Positions 18,232 to 27,898 of a stretch of 64,000 nt of DNA are shown in pieces. The first letter of the stretch is position 1, and each line of letters opens with the position of its first letter. Location: NCBI GenBank assembly GCA_025499625.1, contig JAFMVD010000006.1, positions 82,116-146,115 on the forward strand. The letters run 5' to 3'. The position numbers and the translations under genes are program-made. Source of the stretch: Carboxylicivirga fragile. GTDB lineage: Bacteria; Bacteroidota; Bacteroidia; Bacteroidales; Marinilabiliaceae. The notes under the pieces were generated by a model that was not told where the DNA came from, did no database searches, and saw only the letters and a list, made by a program, of their open reading frames with translations.

Positions 18232-19659
18232 ATGACAGCAAGCTATTTTTTAAAATTTATTCTTCTAAGTTTAATGGCGGTTTCTATAACAGCCTGTTCA
18301 AATGTGAAGAAGGAACAATCACCTAATATTATTTACATACTGGCTGATGACCTAGGATATGGCGATTTAAGTTGCTATGGGCAAACGCGGTTTTCAACTC
18401 CTAATATTGATAAGCTGGCTGAGCAGGGAATGCTTTTTACGCAGCATTATTCCGGCAGTACTGTGTGTGCGCCATCCCGTTCAGCACTCATGACAGGCCA
18501 ACACACAGGACATACATATATCCGTGGCAATAAAGAGCGCCGACCCGAAGGGCAGCATCCATTGAATAATGAATCATTTACCATTGCGGAAATGCTGAAA
18601 CTAAAAGGCTATGCTACAGGGGCATTTGGTAAGTGGGGTTTAGGTTATCCTGGTTCTGAAGGAGATCCCAATCAGCAAGGATTCGATACCTTTTTTGGAT
18701 ACAACTGTCAAATGCTTGGACATCACTATTATCCGTATTTCTTACGTGATAATCAGGATAGTCTGGTTTTAGAAGCTAATGTAGGTTTGAATTGCGAAGT
18801 ATATGCACCGGAGCTTATACATGATAAAACACTTGACTTTATCGAACAACATAAAGATGAGCCATTCTTTTGCTATGTACCATCTATTATTCCTCATGCC
18901 GAGTTATTGGCTCCAGAGAAATACATGGCTATGTATAGGGGGAAATTTGAACCGGAGCATCACTATAAAGGACTTGATGAAGGTCCGGGTTTTCGAAAAG
19001 GAGGATATTGCTCACAAGTGGAATCACATGCTGCTTTCGCTGCTATGGTTCACCTATTAGACGAACAAGTTGGAGAGATAGTGGCTAAGGTGGAAGAACT
19101 TGGGATAGCTAAAAATACACTTATTATATTTACTTCTGATAATGGACCACATAAAGAAGGTGGTGCTCAACCCGATTATTTTAACAGTAACGGTCAATTG
19201 AAAGGATATAAACGCGATCTATATGAAGGGGGTATTCGCGTTCCATTTATTGCATCCTGGCCAGGAATGATTAAGAAAGGAACAGTAAGTCATCATATTT
19301 CTGCTTTTTGGGATATGATGCCAACGTTTGCCGAATTAACAGGATATGAAAGTAAGACTAACGATGGAATATCGATGTTGCCAACCTTATTGAGTAAAGG
19401 TGAGCAAAGGCAACATAATTACCTCTACTGGGAGTTTCATGAGTTGGGAGGTAGGCAGGCCATACGTAATAGGAAATGGAAGGCTGTGAAATACAATGTT
19501 CTAAATCCTGATAAAACAAGTTTAGAGCTATATAATTTGGAAGATGATATAAGTGAATCTTTTAATATTGCATCGCAGCACCCGGATATTATAAAAAACA
19601 TGAAGATTCTTTTTGAAGAAGCGCATACTGAATCTGCAGTATTTGATTTTAAACCATAA
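18232..19659 (+). CDS. sulfatase, S1 family (Cys-type), lipoprotein
   Basis: 475-aa arylsulfatase-like enzyme. The lipobox is ITAC (Cys22). The N-terminal metal site is IIYILADDLGYGD (about 33-45) and the formylglycine motif is C79-A-P-S-R83 followed by SALMTG. A GKWGLGYPGSEG loop lies near residue 132 and TSDNGPHKEGG near 303. It differs clearly in sequence from the sulfatases at 3403 and 23307, so the three probably act on different sulfate positions. The gene starts 19 bp after the GH16 stop and ends 24 bp before the GH110 gene, consistent with one transcript. It needs an anSME maturase encoded elsewhere. Confidence 0.92.
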   Translation: MTASYFLKFILLSLMAVSITACSNVKKEQSPNIIYILADDLGYGDLSCYGQTRFSTPNIDKLAEQGMLFTQHYSGSTVCAPSRSALMTGQHTGHTYIRGNKERRPEGQHPLNNESFTIAEMLKLKGYATGAFGKWGLGYPGSEGDPNQQGFDTFFGYNCQMLGHHYYPYFLRDNQDSLVLEANVGLNCEVYAPELIHDKTLDFIEQHKDEPFFCYVPSIIPHAELLAPEKYMAMYRGKFEPEHHYKGLDEGPGFRKGGYCSQVESHAAFAAMVHLLDEQVGEIVAKVEELGIAKNTLIIFTSDNGPHKEGGAQPDYFNSNGQLKGYKRDLYEGGIRVPFIASWPGMIKKGTVSHHISAFWDMMPTFAELTGYESKTNDGISMLPTLLSKGEQRQHNYLYWEFHELGGRQAIRNRKWKAVKYNVLNPDKTSLELYNLEDDISESFNIASQHPDIIKNMKILFEEAHTESAVFDFKP

Positions 19660-19683
19660 GTTTTACCTCTAACTATTACAATT

Positions 19684-21618
19684 ATGAAAATTAGTTATTT
19701 GATTGCACTCTTGGGGATAGTAATGAGTACTCAGGCATCTCAAATCAATCCCGAAGGTCTCAATACTCAACACCACGGCAGGAACAGAGCCCAGGTCAAC
19801 AAATCAGTTGATGGTAATATCTCGTTTAAAGGTGAAACCCCAGTACTAAAATCCTCGACTAATGTTACTGACTATGGTTTTCAGCCTGATTCGCACAAAA
19901 ATGCAATGGTTGCATTGCGTAAAATGCTGGAATCACTAAAAGGTCAGAAAGATATTAACCTGGTATTTCCAAAGGGACGCTACGATTTTTGGCAAGATAA
20001 GGCTTTTGAAAAAGAGATCTATATCGCCAATCATGCTGATGAAAACCCCAAGAAAATTGCCTTTCTGCTGGAGGGCTTCGAGGGAATCACCATCGATGGT
20101 CAAGGCTCAGAATTTATCTTTCATGGAGAAATGATTCCGTTTGAGATTATAGATTGTAAGAATGTCTCACTCAAGAATTTTTCTATCGATTGGGAGCGTC
20201 CAACCTTCTCACAAGGTTCAGTTGTGAATATCACCGATAAGTTCTTCGATATTAAATTCCTTGAAGAGGCTAAGTTTGAGATTCGCAACAACCGTATCTT
20301 TTTCTATGGAGAAGGGTGGGGACAATTCGGTGGCTCACTTCAGGCACACGATGGTGAAACAGGACGTATAATCTACTGCACTGCCGACGGCGGAGGAATT
20401 GATGGAAATAGCCTTGGTGATAAGCATGCTGAGAAAATAGGTGAACGTACAGTGAGAATTCAATACAAATTGCCTTCCTATTATAAAAAAGGCGATGTCA
20501 TTCTTTCTCGCCACTTAGATCGTAACAACCCAGGCTTCCACATCTATCGGTCAAAAGATACTTCGCTGGAAAATATTGACCTTCATTTTGCCTGTGCCAT
20601 GGGTGTTATTGGTCAACGCAGTGAAAATATCACTTTGAGTAATTTTCGTGTCAAAGCTTCAAGGGGGCGTCGAATTACAACTTATGCCGATGGAACTCAT
20701 TTTGCTGGTTGTAAAGGCATAATCACAGTTGAAGATTCACACTTTGAATACATGTTCGATGATGCCATTAATATTCATGGTACATATGTTCAAATTCAAC
20801 GAAAAATAGGATCGAATACGCTTTTGGCAGATTTTAAACACGAACAAGCCAAAGCCTTGGATAATGCGGGGCCTGGCGACAAAGTGATGCTTATCGACAA
20901 TGAAACCATGCTGCCATATGCTACGCTAACAGTGAAGAACTTCAGGAATATTGATCTTTGGCAAATGGAGTATGTATTCGAAGAAGAAATCCCATCGCGC
21001 ATGAAAGCCAAAGACGGGATAGAGAATATTACCTGGACACCAGAAGTTATTTTTCGTCGCAACACAGTACGTAACAACCGGGCTCGTGGCATGCTTTTTA
21101 ATGGTGCCGGGAAAATGTTGGTAGAAGACAACTACGTACAAACATCAGGTTCAGCCATTCTTGTTGCCGGTGATTGTAATTATTGGTTTGAATCCGGCCC
21201 AGTTGGTATTCACGGGCCATTGATCATTCGTAACAATGTATTCTATGCTTGCCTGACCAATAAATATCAATTTACCCATGCTCAAATCTCTATTGACCCT
21301 GTGATTCCGAAAACAGCTCTCGGTGGTGATTGCTACCACAAAGATATCTTCATCGAAAATAACGTCTTTAGGGTTTTTGATGCACCTATTCTTTTTGCTC
21401 GTTCAGTTAATGGTCTTCACTTCAAAAATAACACCATTGAGCAAATTAAGTCCTTCAAGCCATGGCATTACAATCCGCATATGTTCAAAGTTGAGGCTTG
21501 TAAAAAAGTGGAAATTAAAGATACAAAACTCATAGGCAAACCTTTGGCAAAGGACATTAAATTGATACGTACTGCCAGAGAAGAGATTTCTGAGGATATG
21601 GGCTTAGAATTCAAATAA
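19684..21618 (+). CDS. alpha-1,3-galactosidase, GH110 (right-handed beta-helix)
   Basis: 644-aa secreted protein with a short signal peptide (ends TQASQ). The body is a right-handed parallel beta-helix, seen as repeated N-x-V/I-x-x-x short beta rungs (NVSLKNFSIDW, ITVEDSHFEYMFDDAINIHG, FIENNVFRVFDAPI). The N-terminal block with DYGFQPDSHKNA, INLVFPKGRYDFW and ITIDGQGSEFIFHG is characteristic of GH110, inverting enzymes that remove alpha-1,3-linked galactose from blood group B and/or linear alpha-Gal antigens. The C-terminal half has FRRNTVRNNRARGMLFNGAG. By eye the gene uses more C-ending codons (atc, ttc, aac) than its neighbours, possibly a different origin. It sits between a sulfatase and a GH20 in the same operon. 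Other beta-helix lyases are a less likely reading. Confidence 0.87.
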   Translation: MKISYLIALLGIVMSTQASQINPEGLNTQHHGRNRAQVNKSVDGNISFKGETPVLKSSTNVTDYGFQPDSHKNAMVALRKMLESLKGQKDINLVFPKGRYDFWQDKAFEKEIYIANHADENPKKIAFLLEGFEGITIDGQGSEFIFHGEMIPFEIIDCKNVSLKNFSIDWERPTFSQGSVVNITDKFFDIKFLEEAKFEIRNNRIFFYGEGWGQFGGSLQAHDGETGRIIYCTADGGGIDGNSLGDKHAEKIGERTVRIQYKLPSYYKKGDVILSRHLDRNNPGFHIYRSKDTSLENIDLHFACAMGVIGQRSENITLSNFRVKASRGRRITTYADGTHFAGCKGIITVEDSHFEYMFDDAINIHGTYVQIQRKIGSNTLLADFKHEQAKALDNAGPGDKVMLIDNETMLPYATLTVKNFRNIDLWQMEYVFEEEIPSRMKAKDGIENITWTPEVIFRRNTVRNNRARGMLFNGAGKMLVEDNYVQTSGSAILVAGDCNYWFESGPVGIHGPLIIRNNVFYACLTNKYQFTHAQISIDPVIPKTALGGDCYHKDIFIENNVFRVFDAPILFARSVNGLHFKNNTIEQIKSFKPWHYNPHMFKVEACKKVEIKDTKLIGKPLAKDIKLIRTAREEISEDMGLEFK

Positions 21619-21643
21619 TATTTAAAATATCAATAATTAAATT

Positions 21644-23230
21644 ATGAACAACAAACTAAAATTACTGATTATTGCCGTGGCAACTGCTTTTATAGCATCG
21701 TGTACAACAAACAAGTGTCAAGAGCAGCCAATTGAGATTATTCCTTACCCAAATCAACTGGTAGCGGGTGAAGGTTGTGTTGATCTATCTCGTGGTTTTA
21801 AAGTTATTGGTGAAACAATTCACTTAGGGTACCTTACCGCTGAATTAAGTAAGCAAGGTATTTCGGCAGGTAAAGGAGCTAAAATTGTATTTGAATCCGC
21901 AGAGGAACCAAATAATTTAGGCGAAGAAGGATATCGTTTCGTAGCAAAGAAAAAAACAATAACAATTACAGCCAATGGTGATAGGGGGCATTTTTATGGC
22001 ATTCAAACCTTACTGCAAATGGTGAATGGAGCAACGGTTGTGGCTGTTGAAATTGAAGATGTACCTGCATTTGGCTGGCGTGCCTACATGCTTGATGAAT
22101 CTCGCTATTTTCATGGCGAAACATTCGTTAAACAAGTGCTTGACCAAATGGCAATGTTAAAAATGAATGTCTTTCACTGGCACCTTGTTGATGATGCCGG
22201 ATGGCGCATCGAGATTAAAAAATACCCATTACTTACCGAAGTTGGAGGTAAAAGAGCCGATTCGGAGATTGGTACATGGAAAAGTGGTAAAACATCGGGA
22301 GATGCTCATGAAGGGTTTTATACCCAGGAGCAAATAAAAGACATTGTAAAATATGCCGCAGAAAGAAACATTACTATTGTTCCTGAATTTGAGATGCCAG
22401 GGCATTCAAGTGCCGCAATTGCCGCATATACATGGTTGGGGACAGCAGGTAAAGATATTGAGGTTCCGGTTAAATTTGGCCGTCATTACGATAATTATGA
22501 TATTACAAAGCCTGAAGTAGAGCAATTTGTAAAAGATGTACTAAACGAATTGTTTGAGTTGTTTCCTTCGGAAGTCATCCACATTGGTGGCGATGAGGTT
22601 GGTTACAGAGTATGGGAAGAATCGAAGCATGTGCAACAATACATGAAAAAGAATGGCATAAATACGCCTGCCGATTTACAGATTGCTTTTACCAATAAAA
22701 TATCAAAATTCATCGAGAGTAAGGGACGACGTATGATGGGTTGGAACGAAATTATGGGGATCAATATTCATAAAGATTTTGAAGAGAAAAAGGTTGATAT
22801 GGAAGCTGAAACAGAACTAGCTAAAAACGTAGTTGTTCATTTCTGGAAAGGGGACATTAATCTGATTACCGATGCCGCACAAAAAGGTTATAGCATAATT
22901 AATTCCTTGCATACTAATACTTATTTGGACTATGATTACGGAAGTATTGACCTAAAAAAGGCATATGGATTTAACCCAATTCCTGATGATTTGGATGAGC
23001 AATACCATAAAAACATATTTGGCTTGGGCTGCCAGATGTGGAGCGAATGGACGCCGACCAATAAGCATGTTGAACGTCAAACGTACCCTCGTATAGCGGC
23101 TTATGCCGAAGTAGGATGGACGAATAAAGACAATAAAGATTATACCAGGTTCCGGAAATCAATGGATAACTTGACCCTTATTTGGGATAGGCTATATATA
23201 ACATACGGACCGTTGGATGCCAAGAACTAG
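21644..23230 (+). CDS. beta-N-acetylhexosaminidase, GH20, lipoprotein
   Basis: 528-aa second GH20 of the operon, shorter than the one at 11971 because it has no C-terminal binding modules. The lipobox is IASC (Cys20). The GH20b domain spans about 28-140 and the barrel about 143-510. It carries FHWHLVDDAGWRIEI (177-191), EFEMPGH (248-254) and catalytic Asp317-Glu318 in IHIGGDEVGY. It releases terminal beta-GlcNAc/GalNAc; the two GH20s probably differ in linkage or sub-site preference. It starts 25 bp after GH110; a 76-bp gap then leads to the third sulfatase. Confidence 0.94.
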   Translation: MNNKLKLLIIAVATAFIASCTTNKCQEQPIEIIPYPNQLVAGEGCVDLSRGFKVIGETIHLGYLTAELSKQGISAGKGAKIVFESAEEPNNLGEEGYRFVAKKKTITITANGDRGHFYGIQTLLQMVNGATVVAVEIEDVPAFGWRAYMLDESRYFHGETFVKQVLDQMAMLKMNVFHWHLVDDAGWRIEIKKYPLLTEVGGKRADSEIGTWKSGKTSGDAHEGFYTQEQIKDIVKYAAERNITIVPEFEMPGHSSAAIAAYTWLGTAGKDIEVPVKFGRHYDNYDITKPEVEQFVKDVLNELFELFPSEVIHIGGDEVGYRVWEESKHVQQYMKKNGINTPADLQIAFTNKISKFIESKGRRMMGWNEIMGINIHKDFEEKKVDMEAETELAKNVVVHFWKGDINLITDAAQKGYSIINSLHTNTYLDYDYGSIDLKKAYGFNPIPDDLDEQYHKNIFGLGCQMWSEWTPTNKHVERQTYPRIAAYAEVGWTNKDNKDYTRFRKSMDNLTLIWDRLYITYGPLDAKN

Positions 23231-23306
23231 CTTATATCGCTGATTGATAAGATATTTCTTTATATAAAATATGAATAAGGTATTTTAACCTATATGAGGG
23301 ATAACT

Positions 23307-24836
23307 ATGATGAAGACACTATTCAGAAACTTTCTTTTGATAATAATTGCTTGTGGGATTTTTACAGCATGTCAAGATAATAGAAAAAAGGAAAAAAAAG
23401 AATCTACTATAAAACCGAACATCGTCTTTATTTATATGGATGATCTAGGTTATGGGGATGTTAGTGCTTACGGTGCTAAAGACATACAAACCCCAAATAT
23501 TGATAAACTGGCAGATGGAGGAGTTCGATTTACAGATGGACATTCCTCGTCAGCAACTTGCACTCCCAGTAGATATGCATTACTAACTGGAGTATATCCC
23601 TGGAGGAATAAAGATGCTAAAATTCTACCAGCAACAGCACCTTTGCTAATTGATACAATGCAACTAACATTGCCAAAAATGTTACAAGAAAAAGGTTATT
23701 ATACGGGTATTGTTGGTAAATGGCACCTTGGTTTAGGAAGCGGACATACAAACTGGAATCAAAGAGTTACACCAGGACCTAACGAAGTAGGGTTTGATTA
23801 CTCTTATATTATGGCTGCAACACAAGACCGAGTGCCAACGGTTTATATTGAAAATAGCCTTGTGGTTGGTTTAGATCTTAATGACCCTATTGAAGTAGAT
23901 TATGTAAATAATTTTGAAGGAGAACCAACCGGAAAAGACAATCCGGAATTAGTTACTATGAAATGGCACCATGGGCATAATAATAGCATTGTAAATGGTG
24001 TTCCAAGAATAGGGTTCATGAAGGGTGGGAATTCGGCCAAATGGAGCGATGTAGATATGGCAGATCATTTCTTGTTCAAAGCGAAACAGTATGTAATAAA
24101 TCATAAGAATGGGCCGTTTTTTCTATATTATGCTATGCAGCAGCCACACGTGCCGCGTACACCACATCCGCGTTTCGTTGGTAAAACAGGATTAGGGCCC
24201 AGAGGTGATGTTATTGCCGAAGCAGATTGGTGCATAGGCGAGTTTATAAATACACTTGAAAAAGAGGGCTTATTAGAAAATACCTTAATTGTATTCACGA
24301 GTGATAATGGCCCTGTTTTAAATGATGGGTATTATGATGATGCGGTTGAAAAACTTGGAAATCATAATCCTAATGGTATACTTAGAGGTGGGAAATATAG
24401 TTTATATGAAGCTGGTACGCGTGTCCCATTTATTACTTATTGGAAAGGGAAAATTGAACCGCAGGTTTCGGATGCGCTGGTTTGTCAGATTGATTTGCTT
24501 TCTTCACTTGCCAGTCTTGTTGGAAGCGTCAAGAAAGCTAAGGATAGCGAAGTATTACTAGATGTTTTTACAGGAAAAAACCAACAAGGCAGAGATGAGC
24601 TTATCATAGAGGCAAGCACAAAGACGGCTTTACGAAAAGGAAAATGGCTTATGATACCACCGTATAATGGAGTAGCTAAAAACACACAGGTTAATATAGA
24701 ACTGGGCAATAGTAAAGAATATCAGTTATACGATTTGAATGAAGATATTGCTCAACAAAACAATCTGGCTAAGAAGAATCCTGAGAAACTGGATGAAATG
24801 CTTAGCGTTTTTAATATCATTTGTGGAAAGAAATAA
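23307..24836 (+). CDS. sulfatase, S1 family (Cys-type), lipoprotein
   Basis: 509-aa sulfatase with lipobox FTAC (Cys22). The metal site is VFIYMDDLGYGDVSAYG (about 40-56), the formylglycine motif is C85-T-P-S-R89 followed by YALLTGVYPW, and there are a GKWHLGLG loop near residue 140 and FTSDNGPVLNDG near 331. It is the closest of the three sulfatases to arylsulfatase A-type sequences (PRTPHPRFVGKTGLGPRGD). Two Met codons begin the frame and either may be used. It is the last gene before a 302-bp gap filled with gene debris, after which the third fucosidase follows. Which sulfate it removes cannot be told from the sequence. Confidence 0.92.
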   Translation: MMKTLFRNFLLIIIACGIFTACQDNRKKEKKESTIKPNIVFIYMDDLGYGDVSAYGAKDIQTPNIDKLADGGVRFTDGHSSSATCTPSRYALLTGVYPWRNKDAKILPATAPLLIDTMQLTLPKMLQEKGYYTGIVGKWHLGLGSGHTNWNQRVTPGPNEVGFDYSYIMAATQDRVPTVYIENSLVVGLDLNDPIEVDYVNNFEGEPTGKDNPELVTMKWHHGHNNSIVNGVPRIGFMKGGNSAKWSDVDMADHFLFKAKQYVINHKNGPFFLYYAMQQPHVPRTPHPRFVGKTGLGPRGDVIAEADWCIGEFINTLEKEGLLENTLIVFTSDNGPVLNDGYYDDAVEKLGNHNPNGILRGGKYSLYEAGTRVPFITYWKGKIEPQVSDALVCQIDLLSSLASLVGSVKKAKDSEVLLDVFTGKNQQGRDELIIEASTKTALRKGKWLMIPPYNGVAKNTQVNIELGNSKEYQLYDLNEDIAQQNNLAKKNPEKLDEMLSVFNIICGKK

Positions 24837-24917
24837 TTTATAAATAATAAATTGAAAATAAAATAGAGAAATTGATTGCTAATGTTGTGACTAATATGGT
24901 AGCACAATTTTTATTAA

Positions 24918-25119
24918 ATTAACGATCAGCATAAGAATGTCCCAGTGTTTGGTGCTTCTACTTTAGATCATGAATCTCGTATTTTGTTAATTAATAAATT
25001 TTTAGAAGCAGAGCCAAAAGAAAAGTTATTACAGCAATTAATAGCATATAATACCAATTATAAAAGTTGAGTTTGTAAAGCTTGACGAACTTATCGAAGG
25101 GGCAGACATAAGTGTTTAA
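24918..25119 (+). pseudogene. gene debris in the gap before the third fucosidase
   Basis: The 302-bp gap 24837-25138 holds two short protein-like stretches without start codons. A 50-codon frame (24918-25067, stop 25068-25070) reads VPVFGASTLDHESRILLINK onwards and ends LIAYNTNYKS. A one-base shift then continues as VEFVKLDELIEGADISV and stops at 25117-25119. The LIAYN...VEFVKLDELIEGADISV part faintly recalls the NAD-binding domain of D-2-hydroxyacid dehydrogenases (xLDELLxxSDxxSLH), but the match is too short to be firm. I read it as a frameshifted remnant of an older gene. No promoter was recognised in the gap. Confidence 0.4.
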
Positions 25120-25138
25120 TATTTAAATTCACATAAGA

Positions 25139-26932
25139 ATGACAAAGCTAGTTACTGGATTTCTATTACTAATTATTTGCACGACATCTTTTTCGCAAAA
25201 AAACACCAACCAACGTGCCGAATGGTTTACTCACTCGCGTTTTGGAATGTTTATCCACTGGGGGGTATATAGTGGTGCTGAGGGGTATTGGAAAGGCGAA
25301 AAACTTCGTAATGACAACAATTATTCAGAATGGCTAATGTACCGAAATCGGATAGAGATGGATGAGTATGTGACTTTACTCAAGCGATTTGATTGGAATG
25401 AATTAAAACCGGAAGAATGGGTGTTGCTTGCCAAAAACTCGGGTATGAAATACATTACAATTACAGCCAAACATCATGATGGTTTTGGCTTGTGGGACAG
25501 TAAAGTTAGTGATTATGATCTGGGGAATTACACCAACCCCAGAAGAGATATAATACAGGAGATGGCTGATGCCTGTAAAAAACATGGAATTAAACTTTGT
25601 TTATATTATTCGCACTGGATTGATTGGCAGCATGAATATGGTTGGAATCATAACCGTGAAATTTATAAACTTAAACCAGAAGAATACGACCAATATTGGC
25701 AAGAGAAAGTAATTCCTCAAATAAAGGAATTGCTTACTAACTATGGAGAAATTTCGATGATGTGGTTTGATATGTGGATTCATCACTCGAATTCTATTAT
25801 AACCAAAGAACAACTGCTACAGTTAAAAAACACTATTCGTGAATTACAACCAAACTGTATTGTTAACTCTCGACTTGGTTTGTCTCTTGACGAAGATCCA
25901 GATGTTGATTACAAAACTCTTGGTGATAATCAGTTGGGAAGTAAAAAAGAGGATTTTCCTTGGCAATCGCCCGCAACTGTGGCACACTCATGGGGTTTTC
26001 ATTCATCCGATACCAATTGGAAATCAACATCCAGTTTGTTAAAAGCGCTTATTGGGAATGTCAGTTTAAATGGAAATTTGATGCTAAATATTGGCCCTCG
26101 AGCCAATGGCGAAGTACCTTACGAAATATCGAATCGTATGCTTGAAATGGGGAAGTGGTTGAATGTTAATGGTGAAGCTATTTATGGGGCTGAAGCTTTT
26201 GATTTAGATAAAGATCTACACGATTGGGGGAAAATAACCTGCAAACAAGATGGAAATAAATTCAAAATTTATCTTCACGTAGATAATTGGCCACTTAATA
26301 AAAAGCTGCATTTAACTGGAATCTCATCTTCTCCTGAAAAAGTTTACCTGCTAGCTGACAAGGAAAAAAAGTCTTTAAACTTTAATTACTCAAAAGTGTT
26401 TACTGAGATTTCATTACCATACCTTCAGCCAGATAATTATATATCGGTGGTGGTGGTTGAATATAACTCTAAACCGGAAATAGTGGATGGTTTGGTTTCT
26501 AAAACCGTTGATGGAGGATATTCTCTTTTGCCTGACAATCAGTTCGAAAATGATAAGTCAATTGTTGTAGAGCCTTTGGCTAGTTCTGGCACAATACCAC
26601 GTCATGTAGTGGTAAATTCCAATAAAACATTTATTTGGAAGATTTATGTTGATAAGGTAGGTGAAAAAAACTTAGATGTTTCCTACAGCTTTCAGAATCA
26701 AGAAAGTGCTGGCGATATCACTGTAAAAATATCAGGTAAAATATTTAAGCACAATATCAGGCCAACAGGACAAACTGTAGCTGAACCAAATGAAGCATGG
26801 TATATTGATAATTTCAGATCAAACAGGGTTGGAACGATGAATTTCGCAGAAAAGGGCTTTTATACTATTGAGATGATTATCGAACCGCAGCAAAAGAAGG
26901 AAGTTAATTTTCAGTGGCTTTGGGTTAAATAA
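25139..26932 (+). CDS. alpha-L-fucosidase, GH29, secreted
   Basis: 597-aa third fucosidase with a signal peptide ending TSFSQ (about 20). The GH29 barrel begins AEWFTHSRFGMFIHWGVYSG (27-46). It contains KHHDGFGLW (111-119) and the nucleophile Asp211 in ISMMWFDMW. After the barrel (about 360) come a family-typical beta-sandwich and a further C-terminal beta domain of about 130 residues (about 465-597, ending FQWLWVK) that may be a carbohydrate-binding module; I cannot name it. The sequence is clearly distinct from the fucosidases at 1918 and 4993, so the locus has three non-redundant GH29s. It follows the debris gap and is followed at 54 bp by an SDR gene. Confidence 0.93.
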   Translation: MTKLVTGFLLLIICTTSFSQKNTNQRAEWFTHSRFGMFIHWGVYSGAEGYWKGEKLRNDNNYSEWLMYRNRIEMDEYVTLLKRFDWNELKPEEWVLLAKNSGMKYITITAKHHDGFGLWDSKVSDYDLGNYTNPRRDIIQEMADACKKHGIKLCLYYSHWIDWQHEYGWNHNREIYKLKPEEYDQYWQEKVIPQIKELLTNYGEISMMWFDMWIHHSNSIITKEQLLQLKNTIRELQPNCIVNSRLGLSLDEDPDVDYKTLGDNQLGSKKEDFPWQSPATVAHSWGFHSSDTNWKSTSSLLKALIGNVSLNGNLMLNIGPRANGEVPYEISNRMLEMGKWLNVNGEAIYGAEAFDLDKDLHDWGKITCKQDGNKFKIYLHVDNWPLNKKLHLTGISSSPEKVYLLADKEKKSLNFNYSKVFTEISLPYLQPDNYISVVVVEYNSKPEIVDGLVSKTVDGGYSLLPDNQFENDKSIVVEPLASSGTIPRHVVVNSNKTFIWKIYVDKVGEKNLDVSYSFQNQESAGDITVKISGKIFKHNIRPTGQTVAEPNEAWYIDNFRSNRVGTMNFAEKGFYTIEMIIEPQQKKEVNFQWLWVK

Positions 26933-26986
26933 TGAAATTGAGTATAAGAAATAAACAATTTATTCTTCCATTTATAGCAGAAAAAT

Positions 26987-27679
26987 ATGAAACGAAAGAT
27001 TTGTATAACAGGGGCCAGCAAAGGTATTGGATTGTCTGAAGCCGAATTACTTTCAAAAGAAAATGAATTGTTTCTCCATGCATCAGAGATATCTTCATTT
27101 AATGATTGTAAAATCAAAAATGCACATTTTTTTGGTCAAGACTTTACAGAAATTAATAATGTTGAAAAGTTTGTAAATCAGCTAAAAGAAAAAACAAAAG
27201 GCCTTGATGTATTGGTTAATAATGTAGGTGTAATGGTAATTGATAGTATTTCAGATTTTTCTGATAATGATATAAATAAGCTTGTTACTCTTAATTTACA
27301 CTCACAACTTCTTTTAACGAAAAAGATCATTCCAATGTTATTAGAAAGTGACGATCCTCATATTGTTTTTATGTCTTCAATGTCTGCTAAAAATCGAATT
27401 GTAGGAGAATCTATTTATGCTGCAACAAAAGCCGGAATAATGCAATTTGCTCATGTTTTACGAAATGAACTTGCTGGCAAAATTAAAGTTTCTACAATCT
27501 ATTCGTGGGGGGTAAATACTTGGAATGACAATGCAAATGCTAAAATTTTAAAACCTGAAAATATTGCTGAGACCCTTGATTTTATAATATCGAGAGAAAA
27601 ACCATTTCTTATAGAATCTATTGAATTAGGGCATTTTGATCATTGGAATGGTGCAAATGCGCCATGGTCTCCGGAATAA
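26987..27679 (+). CDS. SDR-family NAD(P)-dependent oxidoreductase
   Basis: 230-aa cytoplasmic classical short-chain dehydrogenase. The cofactor loop TGASKGIG is at residues 8-15, the NNxG element is VNNVGVM (about 78-84, Val in place of the usual Ala), Ser is in FMSSMSAKN (about 129) and the catalytic pair is Y-x-x-x-K in IYAATKAG (about 144-151). The substrate is unknown. As the only intracellular enzyme at the end of a fucosidase-rich operon, it could oxidise or reduce a released sugar (bacterial L-fucose dehydrogenases are SDRs), but this is inference only. It converges with the GH92 operon on the minus strand. Confidence 0.85.
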   Translation: MKRKICITGASKGIGLSEAELLSKENELFLHASEISSFNDCKIKNAHFFGQDFTEINNVEKFVNQLKEKTKGLDVLVNNVGVMVIDSISDFSDNDINKLVTLNLHSQLLLTKKIIPMLLESDDPHIVFMSSMSAKNRIVGESIYAATKAGIMQFAHVLRNELAGKIKVSTIYSWGVNTWNDNANAKILKPENIAETLDFIISREKPFLIESIELGHFDHWNGANAPWSPE

Positions 27680-27812
27680 CTTTGTGCAACAAAGCAATAG
27701 TGAATACTACGTCAGATTAAAGTTTTGTAGGGAGGTTTAAGCGTTAATTAGAAATGTTTGTTTATGACATACATCTTTTGCAAATTGACTATAGCTGTAT
27801 TAATGATGTAGC

Positions 27813-27869
27813 AAAACCCCGAAAACAGGCGCTTTTGCCATAAATCGGGGTTTACTATTTTACGAATAG
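27813..27869 (+). repeat. 57-bp hairpin repeat, copy A (also possible bidirectional terminator)
   Basis: The first 41 bp (27813-27853) contain the inverted repeat AAACCCCGA / TCGGGGTTT around a 22-nt loop that holds a second small stem (GGC/GCC). A second copy at 63862-63918 matches in 53 of 57 positions by eye, with one mismatch in the first 41 bp including the loop. The conserved loop argues for a mobile or REP-like repeat rather than two independent terminators. Here it lies between convergent genes, where it could also stop transcription from both sides. The remaining gap 27680-28016 has the debris described separately and no intact gene. Confidence 0.75.
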
Positions 27870-27898
27870 ATATAAAGGATGAACAAAGCGTAAACATA

